Below are positions 43,738 to 53,440 of a DNA stretch of 64,000 nt, in pieces. The notes under the pieces are model-generated. The model made no database searches. It was given only the letters and a program-made list of their open reading frames with translations, and was not told the origin of the DNA. Both the position numbers and the translations under genes were made by a program. Location of the stretch: positions 1-64,000 of the forward strand of contig JAGVSM010004956.1 of NCBI GenBank assembly GCA_022494885.1, read 5' to 3'. The stretch is from Micrasema longulum (Eukaryota > Arthropoda > Insecta > Trichoptera > Brachycentridae). The stretch's first letter is position 1; every line of letters begins with the position of its first letter.

Positions 43738-44304
43738 ATAGGTACCTAATATTTCAAATACCCCATTTAACTAAATACCTAGTACAATACAATTCAATAT
43801 ATTCGTTTCATCTATCAAACCTTTTCGTATCAATATTTGTTTTGAAAATAAGTTTAGTTTGATAAAATTTCCGTTAAGTTTAAAACTTTTCCCATGAAAT
43901 GTTACGCTATTTTCTCGTCGAGTTGAAAACATCGAAAGTGTTCTCAGGCTGTTGAATGTTTTTGTAAACACGTCTACTGTACATAATATATGTAGGCACT
44001 CGTATATGTAATATACGATATACACGGCGTATGTGGAACTTTCGGGCGGTTGAAAACTAACTTTATTCATAACAGAAACTAATAAAATTTTGCGAAACTG
44101 TACGACAATTGAAAAGTTTATTGTATTTCTTTATCGAACCGCAAAATGATGTTTCTTAAATATTACATATTTTTAAATAGTATTACATACCTATTTGCCA
44201 TTATTGTACGTACTTAAAATAATTTTTGGTTTATTATCATACTTAAATATTCTGATCAAATTAATGTCGTCAGCAGACGTTTGAAATTTTATAACGGACT
44301 GAAT
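43738..44304. other. AT-rich spacer, nothing recognised
   Basis: The 99-codon minus frame at 43771-44070 has no recognisable domain and ordinary local composition. Confidence 0.45.
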
Positions 44305-44587
44305 GTATTTGTCGGCCTCGTGGTGTAATGGTCAGTGTTTTTGTCTACCATGCAAGAGGTTTCGGGTTCGATTCCCGACATGGTTGATATGAAATATTAT
44401 TTGAAAGACTGTTTTTACACTAGAATATTTCATAGTCCCTGGACTGGCACCTGAAGCGTAAAAATGATCATTTTACCTTCATATAACAAAAAAATGATCA
44501 AGATACGCTGTGATTGGTGTACCAATGCAGTTCCCTTTGCACCATTAGGTGCGGAAAGAGAATGATGATGATGATGATGATGATGAA
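44305..44587 (+). repeat. SINE2 copy, best preserved, no leader
   Basis: Head GTCGGCCTCGTGGTGTAATG with an A-box and GGTTTCGGGTTCGATTCCC with a perfect B box. Body: TTTTTACACTAGAATATTTC, CTGGACTGGCACCTGAAGCG, then ACCAATGCAGTTCCCTTTGC and ACCATTAGGTGCGG, and a terminal (ATG)n run. It is the reference copy for the family. Histidine-rich frames on the minus strand come from the (ATG)n tail. Confidence 0.9.
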
Positions 44588-44659
44588 TGTATTTTTTTAA
44601 GAAAGGATGTAAAACACAATTTGAAATCCATGTTTCTCGTTTTTTTATTTTGAATCGGG

Positions 44660-45005
44660 GTGTCATGTCTGATGATGATGATGACCACGCCTGACTCCAA
44701 GCAAGGCTCGTCTGTGGATAGTCTCCTTCCATCTGGAACGGGCTTGCGGTACTCTGTAGGCATTCGTCACTGATGGATCTGATAATTTAGTGACCAAGCT
44801 GCTCCATCTTGTCGATTGGACTTTTCAAAAGTATAGTTTTCTCCAAACTTTCAGAGCTCCCTCTGGAATATAATAATAATATTCAAACAAAGATTATTTT
44901 CTCTCATATGGATATTAGTCATTCTCTTATATCTAGTTCCTGGAGAATGTATACGTTTGTACGTCTGGCTGCCCATGGAATCCCCAGCATTCGCCGCAAA
45001 CACAT
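44660..45005 (-). pseudogene. LINE C-terminal fragment with (GAT)n end
   Basis: On the minus strand, CLRRMLGIPWAARRTNVYIL and QELDIRE give the RRML-x-I-x-W-x(3)-RTN-x(2)-I block of a RTE-like LINE protein. After frame breaks, NAYRVPQARSRWKETIHRR follows, then a (GAT)n run at the 3' side. A relative lies at 50500-50910. Confidence 0.65.
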
Positions 45006-45104
45006 TTATTCAAAATCAAAAAATAATTAAAAATAAGATTTATTTTTAGCCTTCTTTTTCCTTCCCGCGCAGCAACTTCAAACCAGTTAAGTAATTTTAA
45101 CTCA

Positions 45105-45335
45105 CTTTCTACTCGAGAGCTACTCTTAAATAAAAATCCCTAATAAAGGAATCGAGTTGTGATAAATCCGCCTCGTTGTGTGGTGGTTGGTGCATTTGAC
45201 TAACATTTTTAAGGCCCCGAGTGCAATTACTTGCAGGGTTGATCTGAAATGTTAGTTTTAATGGTGATTTAACTCTGCGGTATTTCACTGTCCTTGGATC
45301 TGAACCCTGAGTAAGGGTAGGGGGGTGATATTGTT
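45105..45335 (+). repeat. SINE2 copy with leader
   Basis: Leader TCGAGAGCTACTCTTAAATA and GGAATCGAGTTGTGATAAAT, head CCGCCTCGTTGTGTGGTGGT, a weak B box (CCCCGAGTGCAATTACT), body TTTAACTCTGCGGTATTTCA and TTGGATCTGAACCCTGAG. The 3' block is missing. It ends just before the LINE pseudogene that follows. Confidence 0.8.
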
Positions 45336-45345
45336 GAATACTCTA

Positions 45346-46480
45346 AATAATTAAACATTAATTGTAAGCTACCTCCAAAATAGAAACCAATACGTCCTCT
45401 ACGGACTATTTGCGTCAGAGTGTTTCTATACTTTTTCGGGTGTCCCACAAAGCTCTAAGCTGGGTCTATTGTTGTTCTCAATTTTCATTAATGATATTAA
45501 AAATGTAATTTTGAACTTGCGTTTCCTATTGTTTGCGGATGACTTAAAACTATTTTTAAAGGCGACAACTTCTGATAATTTTTGTCTTCTCTAAGCGAAT
45601 ATATCTAATATATCTGAATGAGGAAAGCGAAACAAACTAAGGTTTAATGTTTCCAAGTGTTCGGTCACGTCCTTTACTAGGACCCAAAAAACTCAATTTT
45701 TTCGCTAAAAAATTAATAACCAAAATCTGATACGAACATCGAATGTTAAGGATCTGGGCGTTAGATTTGTGAAAACCCTGACATTTCATGAACACATAAA
45801 GACAAACAGTGGTAATGCATTGAAGATGTAATTATTTGTTCTGCATACTGCCAGGGTTTTTGAAAATACCCGCGTACTAAAAACTCTTTACAACTCCTTG
45901 GTGCAAAGTAGACTCGAGAGTGGCTCGATGATTTAGGAGCCACATGAACTGAAGTACTTTCTTACGATAGAGAAAATCCAAATAAAGTTTTCGAGATACC
46001 TCTACATAAGAGAGTGCGGGTATTATTATCCTTGGCTCTACCCGACCGAGTTTTTCCAAGGTATGTTTGGCTACCACAGTTTAGAGACTAGAAAGAAAGT
46101 GTATTTGACTACACATTTTTATCGATTGTTGCGCGGTATGATCGATAGTTCTGAGATTATGATGAGCATTGATTTGTATGTTCCTGATAATTACCTAAGA
46201 CAGCGTCAGCAGACGAGTAGATGGTTACATATTCCGATAAACACGACCAACCTGCCGTTGGTTATGCCTGTTGGAAGGGCTATCGCTATGCTGAACAACA
46301 TTGCACTGGATGTTGATCTGTTCCACGTATCCGAAGGGGTTTTCTGGAGCAGGATTTTTCTACTATTTTTACAAGAGTCTATTTATGTATTTTTTTTCTT
46401 TTTGTAATATGTACGTGTTACATTTTAGAGTTAAATATATATGTGTTATTTTTAAAAAATGAATTGAATTAAATTGAAAT
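45346..46480 (+). pseudogene. LINE reverse transcriptase, one frame with five stops
   Basis: One reading frame runs from 45361 to the stop after 46406, broken by stops at 45592, 45619, 45706, 45829 and 45934 but with no net frame shift. Blocks in order: SYLQNRNQYVLYGLFA, SGVPQSSKLGLLLF and FINDI (45439 on), the catalytic box FADD at 45532-45543, KDLGVRFVKTLTFHEHI, LYNSLVQSRLESGSMI, the thumb, SLETRKKVYLTTHFYRLLRG, and a C-terminus with LYVPDNYLRQRQQTSRWL. This is a Jockey/CR1-like non-LTR reverse transcriptase from its middle palm to the C-terminus; endonuclease and fingers are missing. An AT-rich untranslated end follows to about 46480. Confidence 0.9.
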
Positions 46481-47274
46481 GTGAATGTTATTCATTGACT
46501 CTTTGCCCGTACAATATTTTTTTTTAATTGCCAGCGATATCGGTACTCTACATTTTTTTGTTTTTATTTTTAGTGAGCTCTACTTCGACCCTCGGTATAT
46601 TTGCAAAGGCTAAAAACCCATAGAAAATTATAAATGTGTCAGTTTAGTACCACAAAGTTATACTCCTTGGACATGATACAATTATGTCTACCGCAAAGGA
46701 AAATATTCGCCGGATAAAATGGTTTTGTAATATGAACTAATTGTATTATCTCTGCTGGTTTCCTCTCGTAAACTCTGCTTCTGTCGAAACTTAGGTTTCG
46801 GAATACAATAACACAGTTATCATAATTCAACATTGGTTCCTAACTAAATTATAGTGATTCTCAACGCTAGCTATATATTACAATTATTCCTGGACGTTAC
46901 AGCTGTTATTACAGACGGGGATTCCCACAAAAACCGCTATATTCATCTGGCTACATTCGTCTGTTTCGCTGTGTACCTACTGCTCAATGCGTTTGGCTAA
47001 CATGCATGAAATTACGGGTTTGATTTTTGATAGTTTATTAAACAATGTTTTAAATTTAAAATCAAGGACAAGAAACATGAAATTTATTATTATTGTTTGG
47101 ATGATCAACACATTAAAGATTTTCGACTATGGGAGAAGAACAATTAAGTGTATTTTTCCGAAACGCAAAGCATTAACTTTGTGGTCGAACATTTTAATTA
47201 ATGTAATTGAATATTTGTATTTAACCACTTATCGACTTTTTATGTCTTCTTTATTATTTATGTCTATTTGTTGT
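46481..47274. other. AT-rich spacer, possible SINE2 scrap
   Basis: GCGTTTGGCTAACATGCATG and GGGTTTGATTTTTGAT at 46985-47030 resemble the SINE2 head around the B box, too weakly to annotate separately. The 104-codon frame 46987-47301 has no recognised domain. Confidence 0.35.
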
Positions 47275-47850
47275 CTTTTTATTTATTTAAACGCCCTTTA
47301 GGCTTTTACATGTTTTACATACATATATACAAATAAAGACAGACATGTATTTTACAAAGAAGTAGAAAAAATATTTAAATGATTTTTAGAAGAAAAAGAA
47401 AAATATCAAAAATATCATCTTTACATATTAGTATAAAAGTGGAAAGAACAGAAGTGCATCTTTAAATATGAAGACAGAAATGCATTTTACACAAAGAAAG
47501 GAGCAAAAATAAAAATGAATTAAGAAGAGAAAGAAAAATAAAAATTAAATTAAAAAAAAATAATAAAAAAAAATTATTACATATTAGTTGAAAATTATTT
47601 TATTTTATTTTATTCCTGTTTCGAGACATACCCGTCTCTTCGTCGGGACACTCACCACAACAACATGCAAATACAAAAATACAATTTTACCTTTACCATC
47701 ACCGTAGTATACAAAGTATTTATGAAAAAATACATAAATTACTTTTTTTTTTTACTTTTGGTGCTCATTTTTACATTTATTTTATTGTATTAAAATGGAA
47801 CTTGGTCCATTTTACATATTAGTTACAAATACAGTTAAATATACATACGT
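47275..47850 (-). mobile_element. Cluster of LINE 3' tails
   Basis: Three tail-like starts follow one another on the minus strand: TTTATTTAAACGCCCTTTAG at 47280, a TTTTATTTTATTCCTGTTTC start at 47600 (with GAGACATACCCGTCTCTTCG), and TTTATTTTATTGTATTAAAA at 47777 with ATGGAACTTGGTCCATTTTA. Between the first two the A-rich sequence repeats itself (ACAGACATGTATTTTACA and ACAGAAATGCATTTTACA). No coding sequence remains, so all were strongly 5'-truncated. Confidence 0.55.
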
Positions 47851-48374
47851 TTAAGTATAATTATAAGTAATACAGAGAATTTAAAACAAAATTATTCATT
47901 TACAAATTTAGAAAGTCTAAAAACGATAAAGTCTATAAAATATTACCAGTTACAAAATTATTAAAGAAATAATAATTTAATAATAGAAATACTTTGAGCC
48001 GGTAAAAAAAAACTAAGAATTTTTTTTAATAACACTAAACGATAAAAAAAATTTTTTTTTAATATTTTTATTATTATTGAAAACTAATACTTGGGTAAAT
48101 AGTATATTTTTGTGTATAAAAATATATGATGATGATAAAGAGAAATATTTTTTACCGAAGAAAAAGAAAGAAAAAGCACTAATAAAGAAGTTTGAACAAT
48201 ACTTAATAACATTTAAAAAAACAGGATACAACTTGTTTTAACATGTAATACATGTGAAAGCAGGTGTTGTCAATCATGATTTTATACGAATATGGGGAAG
48301 AATGAGTTTAAATTGAACTTATTTAGGTACATGTAATGTACCTAATAATAATTATATGAATTTAAATGTCATAT
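47851..48374. other. AT-rich spacer, nothing recognised
   Basis: Possibly untranslated LINE sequence; no defining match. Confidence 0.4.
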
Positions 48375-48495
48375 CAAAAACTGACACAACTGAAGGGCAT
48401 GTGTGGAAGAAGCGAGGAATATATGTCAGGATGGACGTGTGAGGCTCCGCCTACCTCTACGGGGAAATAACGTGATGATAGTAATTGTAGCAGTT
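48375..48495 (+). pseudogene. RTE-like LINE terminus
   Basis: The frame starting in 48403 reads EEARNICQDGRVRLRLPL, resembling the last residues of RTE-like proteins (EA-x-x-C-x-DR-x-x-W). It is followed by GTGATGATAGTA, a decayed trinucleotide tail. Only about 30 codons are left. Confidence 0.45.
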
Positions 48496-48535
48496 GTAAA
48501 TTTACGTATTGTTTTTTTTACATTTTTACTTTACA

Positions 48536-48710
48536 TTTTTTTTTTGCTCCACAACAGGCCAGGAGGCCTAATTACAGTGGTGAATTACATCACAGAGCAC
48601 CCAGGCTTGAGAAAAATCACATTTTAATTTTTGTGTTCTCGCCGGGAATCGAACCCGGAACCTTCCGTGCGTGAATCAAGCGGCTTGACCACTACACCAC
48701 GGAGGCCGCC
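48536..48710 (-). repeat. SINE1 copy, first of tandem pair
   Basis: On the minus strand it has the cleanest head in the window (GGCGGCCTCCGTGGTGTAGT; B box GGTTCCGGGTTCGATTCCC), body CTCAAGCCTGGGTGCTCTG and AATTAGGCCTCCTGGCCTG, and a 3' A-run (GTGGAGCAAAAAAAAA). Confidence 0.9.
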
Positions 48711-48870
48711 ACCACAACAGGCCATAAATCTCAATAACAGTGGTAAATCACATTACAGAACACCAAGGCTTGAGAAAAATAACATTTAATTTTTGTCTTC
48801 ACCGGGAATCGAACCCGGAACCTTCCGTGTGTGAGTCAAGTGTCTTGACCTCTTCACCATGGAAGTTACC
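48711..48870 (-). repeat. SINE1 copy, second of tandem pair
   Basis: Directly abuts the first copy: CCACAACAGGCCATAAATC follows GGAGGCCGCC with no tail or target sequence between. The head has a decayed A box (GGTAACTTCCATGGTGAAGA) but an intact B box. The missing poly(A) junction implies tandem duplication or transcription of a dimer rather than independent insertion. Confidence 0.85.
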
Positions 48871-48889
48871 TCAATTAAAATCATAAAAT

Positions 48890-49511
48890 TATTATTACAG
48901 TGTACCAAGTGATCAAATCCTTTACTTTCCTAAGTTCCACAGTCACCAGTGACAACACTACACAAGAAGAAATCAGGGGGAGAATAATGGCTGCCAACCG
49001 TTGCTTCTACGCGCTTCAGAAACAATTACGGTCCAAACAAGTACAAAAAAAAAACTAAAATAATCCCGTGGAAAACTCTGATTAAACCAACCCTGAAATA
49101 TGCCTCTGAAACCTGGGTTATGGCAAAGAATATTGAAGGAACTATTGCAGCTTTTGAAAGAAGAATGCTTAGAGATATCTATGGTTTTGTGGGAGAAAAC
49201 AACCATTGGCGTCGTCGGTACAATAGAGAGCTATACGGTATCTACCGAGATCCACAAGATGAGACGCTTGAGGTGGGCTGATTAGAATGGACGACGAAAC
49301 CCCCACAAAACGCCTAACTATATCTGTGCAAAAAGGACGACAAAGACCAGAAAGGCTCAAAATGCGATGGATGGACTGTATCAGCGCAGATATGACAATG
49401 TTGGAAGCGATGAACTGGAGAGGAAGGACAGCAGACCGGCAAGAATGGAGGAGACTCCTGGATTCAGCCAAAGCCCACCTAGGGTGGTCAATCTTATGAT
49501 GATGATGATGT
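48890..49511 (+). pseudogene. RTE-like LINE C-terminal ORF, frame-shifted, (ATG)n tail
   Basis: Blocks in order across three frames: FTFLSSTVTSDNTTQEEIRG, RIMAANRCFYALQKQLRS, then after a shift in a run of A residues near 49048, LIKPTLKYASETWVMAKN, FERRMLRDIYGFVGEN, RRRYNRELYGIYRDPQ; after another shift, KMRRLRWAD, RMDDETPTKRL, RPERLKMRWMDCISADMTML and NWRGRTADRQEWRRLLDSA. This is the C-terminal half of a RTE-like protein, closing with an (ATG)n run at 49496-49511. It is distinct from the family at 14.7 kb. The element is 5'-truncated just downstream of the SINE1 pair. Confidence 0.8.
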
Positions 49512-49744
49512 ATCTAAATTCGTTTGATGAAAACTTGTTCATTCCGATAATTACATAAACTCATGATTGACAACTCTTGCTTACACTTGTATAAAACAAA
49601 AGAATTTGTTTAGTCTCGACGACATAAATTACGACGAAACTCGATCATTGGCGAAATCTATAAATTTTATTTATTTATTTATCCATTAAAAATTCCATTT
49701 TCATACAAATAATTGAATTGATGATGGCTTTTCAGGCTGTGCCC

Positions 49745-49890
49745 GTATCAAGTAGCTCGTACGGGCATTTAGTTGGGACCTCCTTCCGTAGTCGTCTGAC
49801 CAAAAATTTATCAATACTTCCTGGATGTAAATTTGTCGGATACCATGTACCTTTAATAATTGATTTTATGACTCAGACGGGTATGTAGGG
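49745..49890 (-). pseudogene. LINE ORF fragment (family of 31.3 kb)
   Basis: On the minus strand it encodes HPGSIDKFLVRRLRKEVPTK then CPYE, nearly the same peptide as at 31.5-31.6 kb, with matching flanks. About 45 codons remain. Confidence 0.6.
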
Positions 49891-50499
49891 GAACAGATAG
49901 AAAAAGGGGGTATGTAGGGCGAAACATAAAAATGGAATTAAACCTTATTCGTATTTTTATTAATATAATTAAAATACAGTTTCACCAAGAAATGTATGTC
50001 ACTAAAAAAACTCAAAACATTATCATATTAAACCAAGTTAGTTTGAGTTAGTTTTGTCTTCTGTAATTTAAATAGTTAGTATCGTCTGCAGAGTTGCTGT
50101 CTCCTCAAATGAACAATGCAGTGGTTAAAATGACGTCCTATTAAATTCATTTTGTAGCTGAAATACATACGGAATCCTTACTATGAGCGATTTCTAACGA
50201 AAGGGTTTTACGATCGTTAGTAGAACGATTTTTTCTGGTTTCGCTTTCGTGCCAATAAACCAAAATTTTTATTTTTATTTGTGGTTTGTTTATTGAAAAT
50301 TCATTTACAATTTGAATTCCAAAATCCAGAATAATACGCTTTTGAGTCAAATCTCTACGCTCCGTACATATTTTAGTAGAACAAGAAATAAAAAAAACTT
50401 CCCCGCAACAGAATCATTTTGAACTTCAATAATTTATTAAGTGATGTTTTCCATGCCGTTTAATCTGTGTTCAGAAGGATGAAAAGTACAATTTTGTAT
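49891..50499. other. AT-rich spacer, nothing recognised
   Basis: The 67-codon minus frame at 50147-50350 has no known domain. Confidence 0.45.
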
Positions 50500-50910
50500 G
50501 TGAAATGAAACCAGAACTCTGCACGAGTTGTATCGACTTAATGGCTTCTTCTTCCTCTCATCTTTGCCTTCGAGACTTAGGATGGCGTCATTATTTTTGT
50601 AGTCTGCCTCCAGGCAGTCCAGTTTTGAGCAGAGAGAAGACCATCAGTCACCGAAGACTCAAGGGTAATTTTAATAAGTTACTTTACCGGGTAGGTGAAC
50701 AGCCTCTGGATCATCTTCTTTTCACTCTGCCCATCTCAACGAGCTTTTTTAGGCTGTTTGGTTCTCTCCTGGCGAATTTTCCAGAATATTGTAGGATTCT
50801 CTTCTAGCATGTAGTTGACAGCCGATCCCTCATTTTTAGTTCATCCAGTATGGACGCATTGGAACGTATCGCCATCCATGCAATCCGGAGCATTCTTTTA
50901 CATCACGCCA
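50500..50910 (-). pseudogene. LINE C-terminal fragment (family of 44.7 kb)
   Basis: On the minus strand, one frame reads RMLRIAWMAIRSNASILDEL, KMRDRLSTTC, stop, KRILQYSGKFARREPNSLKK and LVEMGRVKRR, then SSVTDGLLSAQNWTAWRQTT. The RMLRI-x-W, RIL-x-x-x-G-x-x-AR-R and W-R-x-x blocks are those of a RTE-like LINE C-terminus. The plus-strand 100-codon frame here is the antisense shadow. Confidence 0.7.
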
Positions 50911-50964
50911 TATCATGAATAAAATTTACTGACAATATCGATCACTTTCAATTTAATCTTACTT

Positions 50965-51250
50965 TTGGCTACTCTGAGGTACAAATATGGGAAAAGAAAA
51001 TCACGTGAAAATAAGTTGGTCTCGTCGTATAGTGTAGTGGTTGGGGAATTTACTTACCATTCTTTAGGTCTCGGGTCCAATCCCTTGCAGGGTCGATGAG
51101 AAATATTTGTTTTAAATATGGTTTAACACTGCAATATTACTCGGTCTCTGGACCAGTACCCAAAGCGCAAAACTGATCACCTGACCTTTATGTAATAGAC
51201 AATTAAAATACTTTGCATTTGGCATTCTAATTACGCGCCCTGAGCCAAGA
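50965..51250 (+). repeat. SINE2 copy with leader
   Basis: Leader GGCTACTCTGAGGTACAAAT and GAAAATCACGTGAAAAT, head TCGTCGTATAGTGTAGTGGT, B-box-like CTCGGGTCCAATCCC, body GTTTAACACTGCAATATTAC, GGACCAGTACCCAAAGCGCA. The tail block is decayed and lacks the (ATG)n run. Confidence 0.85.
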
Positions 51251-51283
51251 AGTCAAATAATTTACCCAGTATAAGGTGAGTGT

Positions 51284-51496
51284 TTGTTGTCATTGTTCAG
51301 AGTTCAGAGCAGTGTTAGGAGCGTAATTTGCACATTTCAAACCCGCAAACCTGTCATACGTGCGCCTATCGATCTTCGTGACGCGATCAATATTAAATGC
51401 AAGCTCTTGAAATTTGTACTGGCGTTCGTTTTCGTCTCGACGAATATTTTCTCGTGTGCTTGGGTAGCAGGTGGCTGGTGGGTACTCTCCAAATGA
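51284..51496 (+). other. Unassigned 70-codon frame with one membrane segment
   Basis: Less AT-rich than its surroundings and not similar to any repeat in the window. The translation has a basic, hydrophilic start and then a single hydrophobic stretch (LLKFVLAFVFVSTNIFSCAW, ending AGGWWVLSK). This vaguely resembles the first membrane segment of tetraspanin-type proteins, but the resemblance is in pattern only. There is no clear splice donor or start context. It may be an exon of a host gene, a pseudo-exon or chance. Confidence 0.2.
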
Positions 51497-52213
51497 CGAA
51501 AGACTTTCATTTGCTTGAACTAATTCAACTTCTCAGCTAGATGCAAGTTTCTAACTAGAGGAAACTTTAACTGTACAAGTGTGCATCTCAACTCACCTGC
51601 AGAGGAGCATACACAGAACTTGTAGAAAAGCTCGCAGAAAGAATACCGAAGGCAGACATTCCGCCAAACTTTTCTGGCACATAATCAGCGGAACTTCGAG
51701 CTTTACTACAACTATTGATTTCCTTTGCTTGAATGTCACTTTAAATAACTTTGAAATTTCCGCATCGTATAAAAATTCTAAGTGATAGTTCTACTTACTT
51801 TTTCAAGTTTAGTATAAAGATCAACCATTTTTAGATTAAAGAAAAAAAAAACAAGATCAAAGAAACATCTTCTTTCACTATCTATTCCTCTTCTTTTTTT
51901 CTTTCTCTTAATTAAAAATTAGTATCAATATTAATAAATTTATATACCTACAAATGTTGCTGGTTCTATTTTTGTATATCGTTTATTTTATTAGTTGGTT
52001 TGAAGAAATTGCCATTTGACAATAAGTCCGCTAATATACAAATATTTGTTATAAAAGTTTGAAAAATATTTATTAGAATGATACTCGTAACTCAGCATTT
52101 ATTATGACTATTGCTTTCCTATACTTACAAGAGATCTTGCGAAAAATGATTTTTAATACAACAGGGAGGAAAACCGTTTTTTTATTTATTCAAGAAATAT
52201 ACATTACTACACA
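51497..52213. other. Unassigned spacer
   Basis: The first 300 bp (51497-51790, including a 68-codon frame at 51579) continue the less AT-rich composition of the preceding block, with no recognised domain. The rest is AT-rich and plain. Confidence 0.4.
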
Positions 52214-53383
52214 TTAGGGTGTACCAGAAGAATTAAAGTTTTATTTTTTCAATGCATACCCTCTAATTTTGTTTGAATGATGTCAAAACACTTATAAATA
52301 CAATTTCACGTAAATTGAATCACGGCAACCCGTGCCGACTTGCATCGGAACTAGTCAGAACTTACATAGTACGGCGCGCGCGAACTAAGCGTTAATGTGC
52401 ATGTTATATCGTGTTTGTTTTTATTAGTGAACGCATTGTTTTCGTTGTGTCAACATGTCTGTGGAGTTACGCAGTTCTAAAAGGAAATATTTTTGGTTGG
52501 GGATATAAAACATCAAATTACAGGTTCTAAACTTCCCTCTAATGGACAAGTGCTGGCGGTTTTATTTTATAATATTCGCAAAGTCAATTTAAGCGTCAAT
52601 GAAAGTGCAAATCTTGCTATTCGTGAGTGAATTATTTATTTAAAAAAGGCACGTAAACCGACTAAATCTTTACCTAACTGTGTTAAGAAACTTGTAGCCT
52701 TATACCAAGATTGGAGAAATTTGCAAAAAGATGCAAACAAAACTCAAGATGTGTTTGAGCAGCGTCGACAAGAGTTTGTTACAAATACAAAAAAAATGTT
52801 TGATATTGCACATGCCGATGCGCTTCAATTAATAAAGATAAATGAAGATAATATTTTCTAACAAAAGCAGAGAGAGCCAGGACGACCCGGTCATTTAGCT
52901 GGAGTGGACAAAAAATTGACAGAAAAGGAGGAAAAGGCGAGTCTTAGAAATATCCTGGAGCAAAAGCGGCTGGCCACTTATTTGGCATCCATAACACCCT
53001 CTACGTCTTCTCATGAGCGATTACAAGAAACTTCATCTTCTGATTCTGAAGTAACGGACTTACAAGAAGATTTGTCCATTCCAATTGAGAGGAAACAGCC
53101 CGATACTATTAAAACTTCTGTGAAGAAAAATTTCGTTCCTCCGAAACTGGCGGCGGCATTAGACAGGTGTCAGTTAAGTATGAGAGATTCTGTCTTTATT
53201 ATTGAAGCAACTTTTGAAAAACTTGGCCACAACACTGACGAATTTCCTAGAAGCAAGTCCTCCATCCAAAGAATTCGTACAGAAAAGCGAAAACAGCGCG
53301 CAGAAGCTATAAAACTTAATTTTCAAAACGATGTACCAGATACTGTAACTGTCCACTTATAGTCTGGGACATCCTACTACACA
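52214..53383 (+). mobile_element. Left part of a TTAGGGTG-ended DNA transposon
   Basis: It begins TTAGGGTGTACC and has ACCCTCTAATTTTG about 44 bp in. The element at 56926-58851 has the same plan (TTAGGGTGATGC, then CACCCTCCCATTTTG at 54 bp). The coding part is described separately. The right end is missing: the reading frame stops and MITE-A sequence begins near 53384. Confidence 0.65.
52455..53362 (+). pseudogene. DNA transposase-like protein, N-terminal half
   Basis: A start at 52455 gives MSVELRSSKRKY; a one-base shift near 52500 leads into a frame continuous to 53362 except for stops TGA near 52628 and TAA near 52859. Blocks: KLPSNGQVLAVLFYNIRKVN, LSVNESANLAIRE, KPTKSLPNCVKKLVALYQDW, FDIAHADALQLIKINED, QREPGRPGHL, a serine-rich linker, then PPKLAAALDRCQLSMRDSVF and RSKSSIQRIRTEKRKQRAEA. 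I recognise this as the amino half of a repetitive transposase-like protein common in insect and Hydra genomes; I cannot name the superfamily. It ends at TVTVHL then stop, where the family would continue. The last 152 codons are uninterrupted. Confidence 0.7.
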
Positions 53384-53440
53384 TGTGTAGGAAATACTAA
53401 TTTGAGAAGGGAATATAGAAATCTAGGCATTTACAAAGCT
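53384..53440. mobile_element. MITE family A scrap
   Basis: TTTGAGAAGGGAATATAGAA and TCTAGGCATTTACAAAGCTT are the left-arm signature. It lies where the transposase reading ends and the tail of the next LINE begins. Confidence 0.65.

Noticed and set aside
44310..44390. tRNA gene on the plus strand
   Set aside because: The A and B boxes are intact but the acceptor stem does not close, and the same body and (ATG)n tail follow as in other copies, so it is a SINE2 head.
44430..44763. Histidine- or serine-rich small proteins on the minus strand
   Set aside because: The homopolymer comes from reading the (ATG)n tail of SINE2. The rest is antisense to the repeat or LINE remnant.
48640..48710. tRNA gene on the minus strand
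   Set aside because: It is the head of a SINE1 copy with a body and A tail, repeated several times in the window.
50505..50807. 100-residue protein on the plus strand
   Set aside because: The opposite strand carries recognisable LINE C-terminal blocks, so this frame is the antisense shadow.
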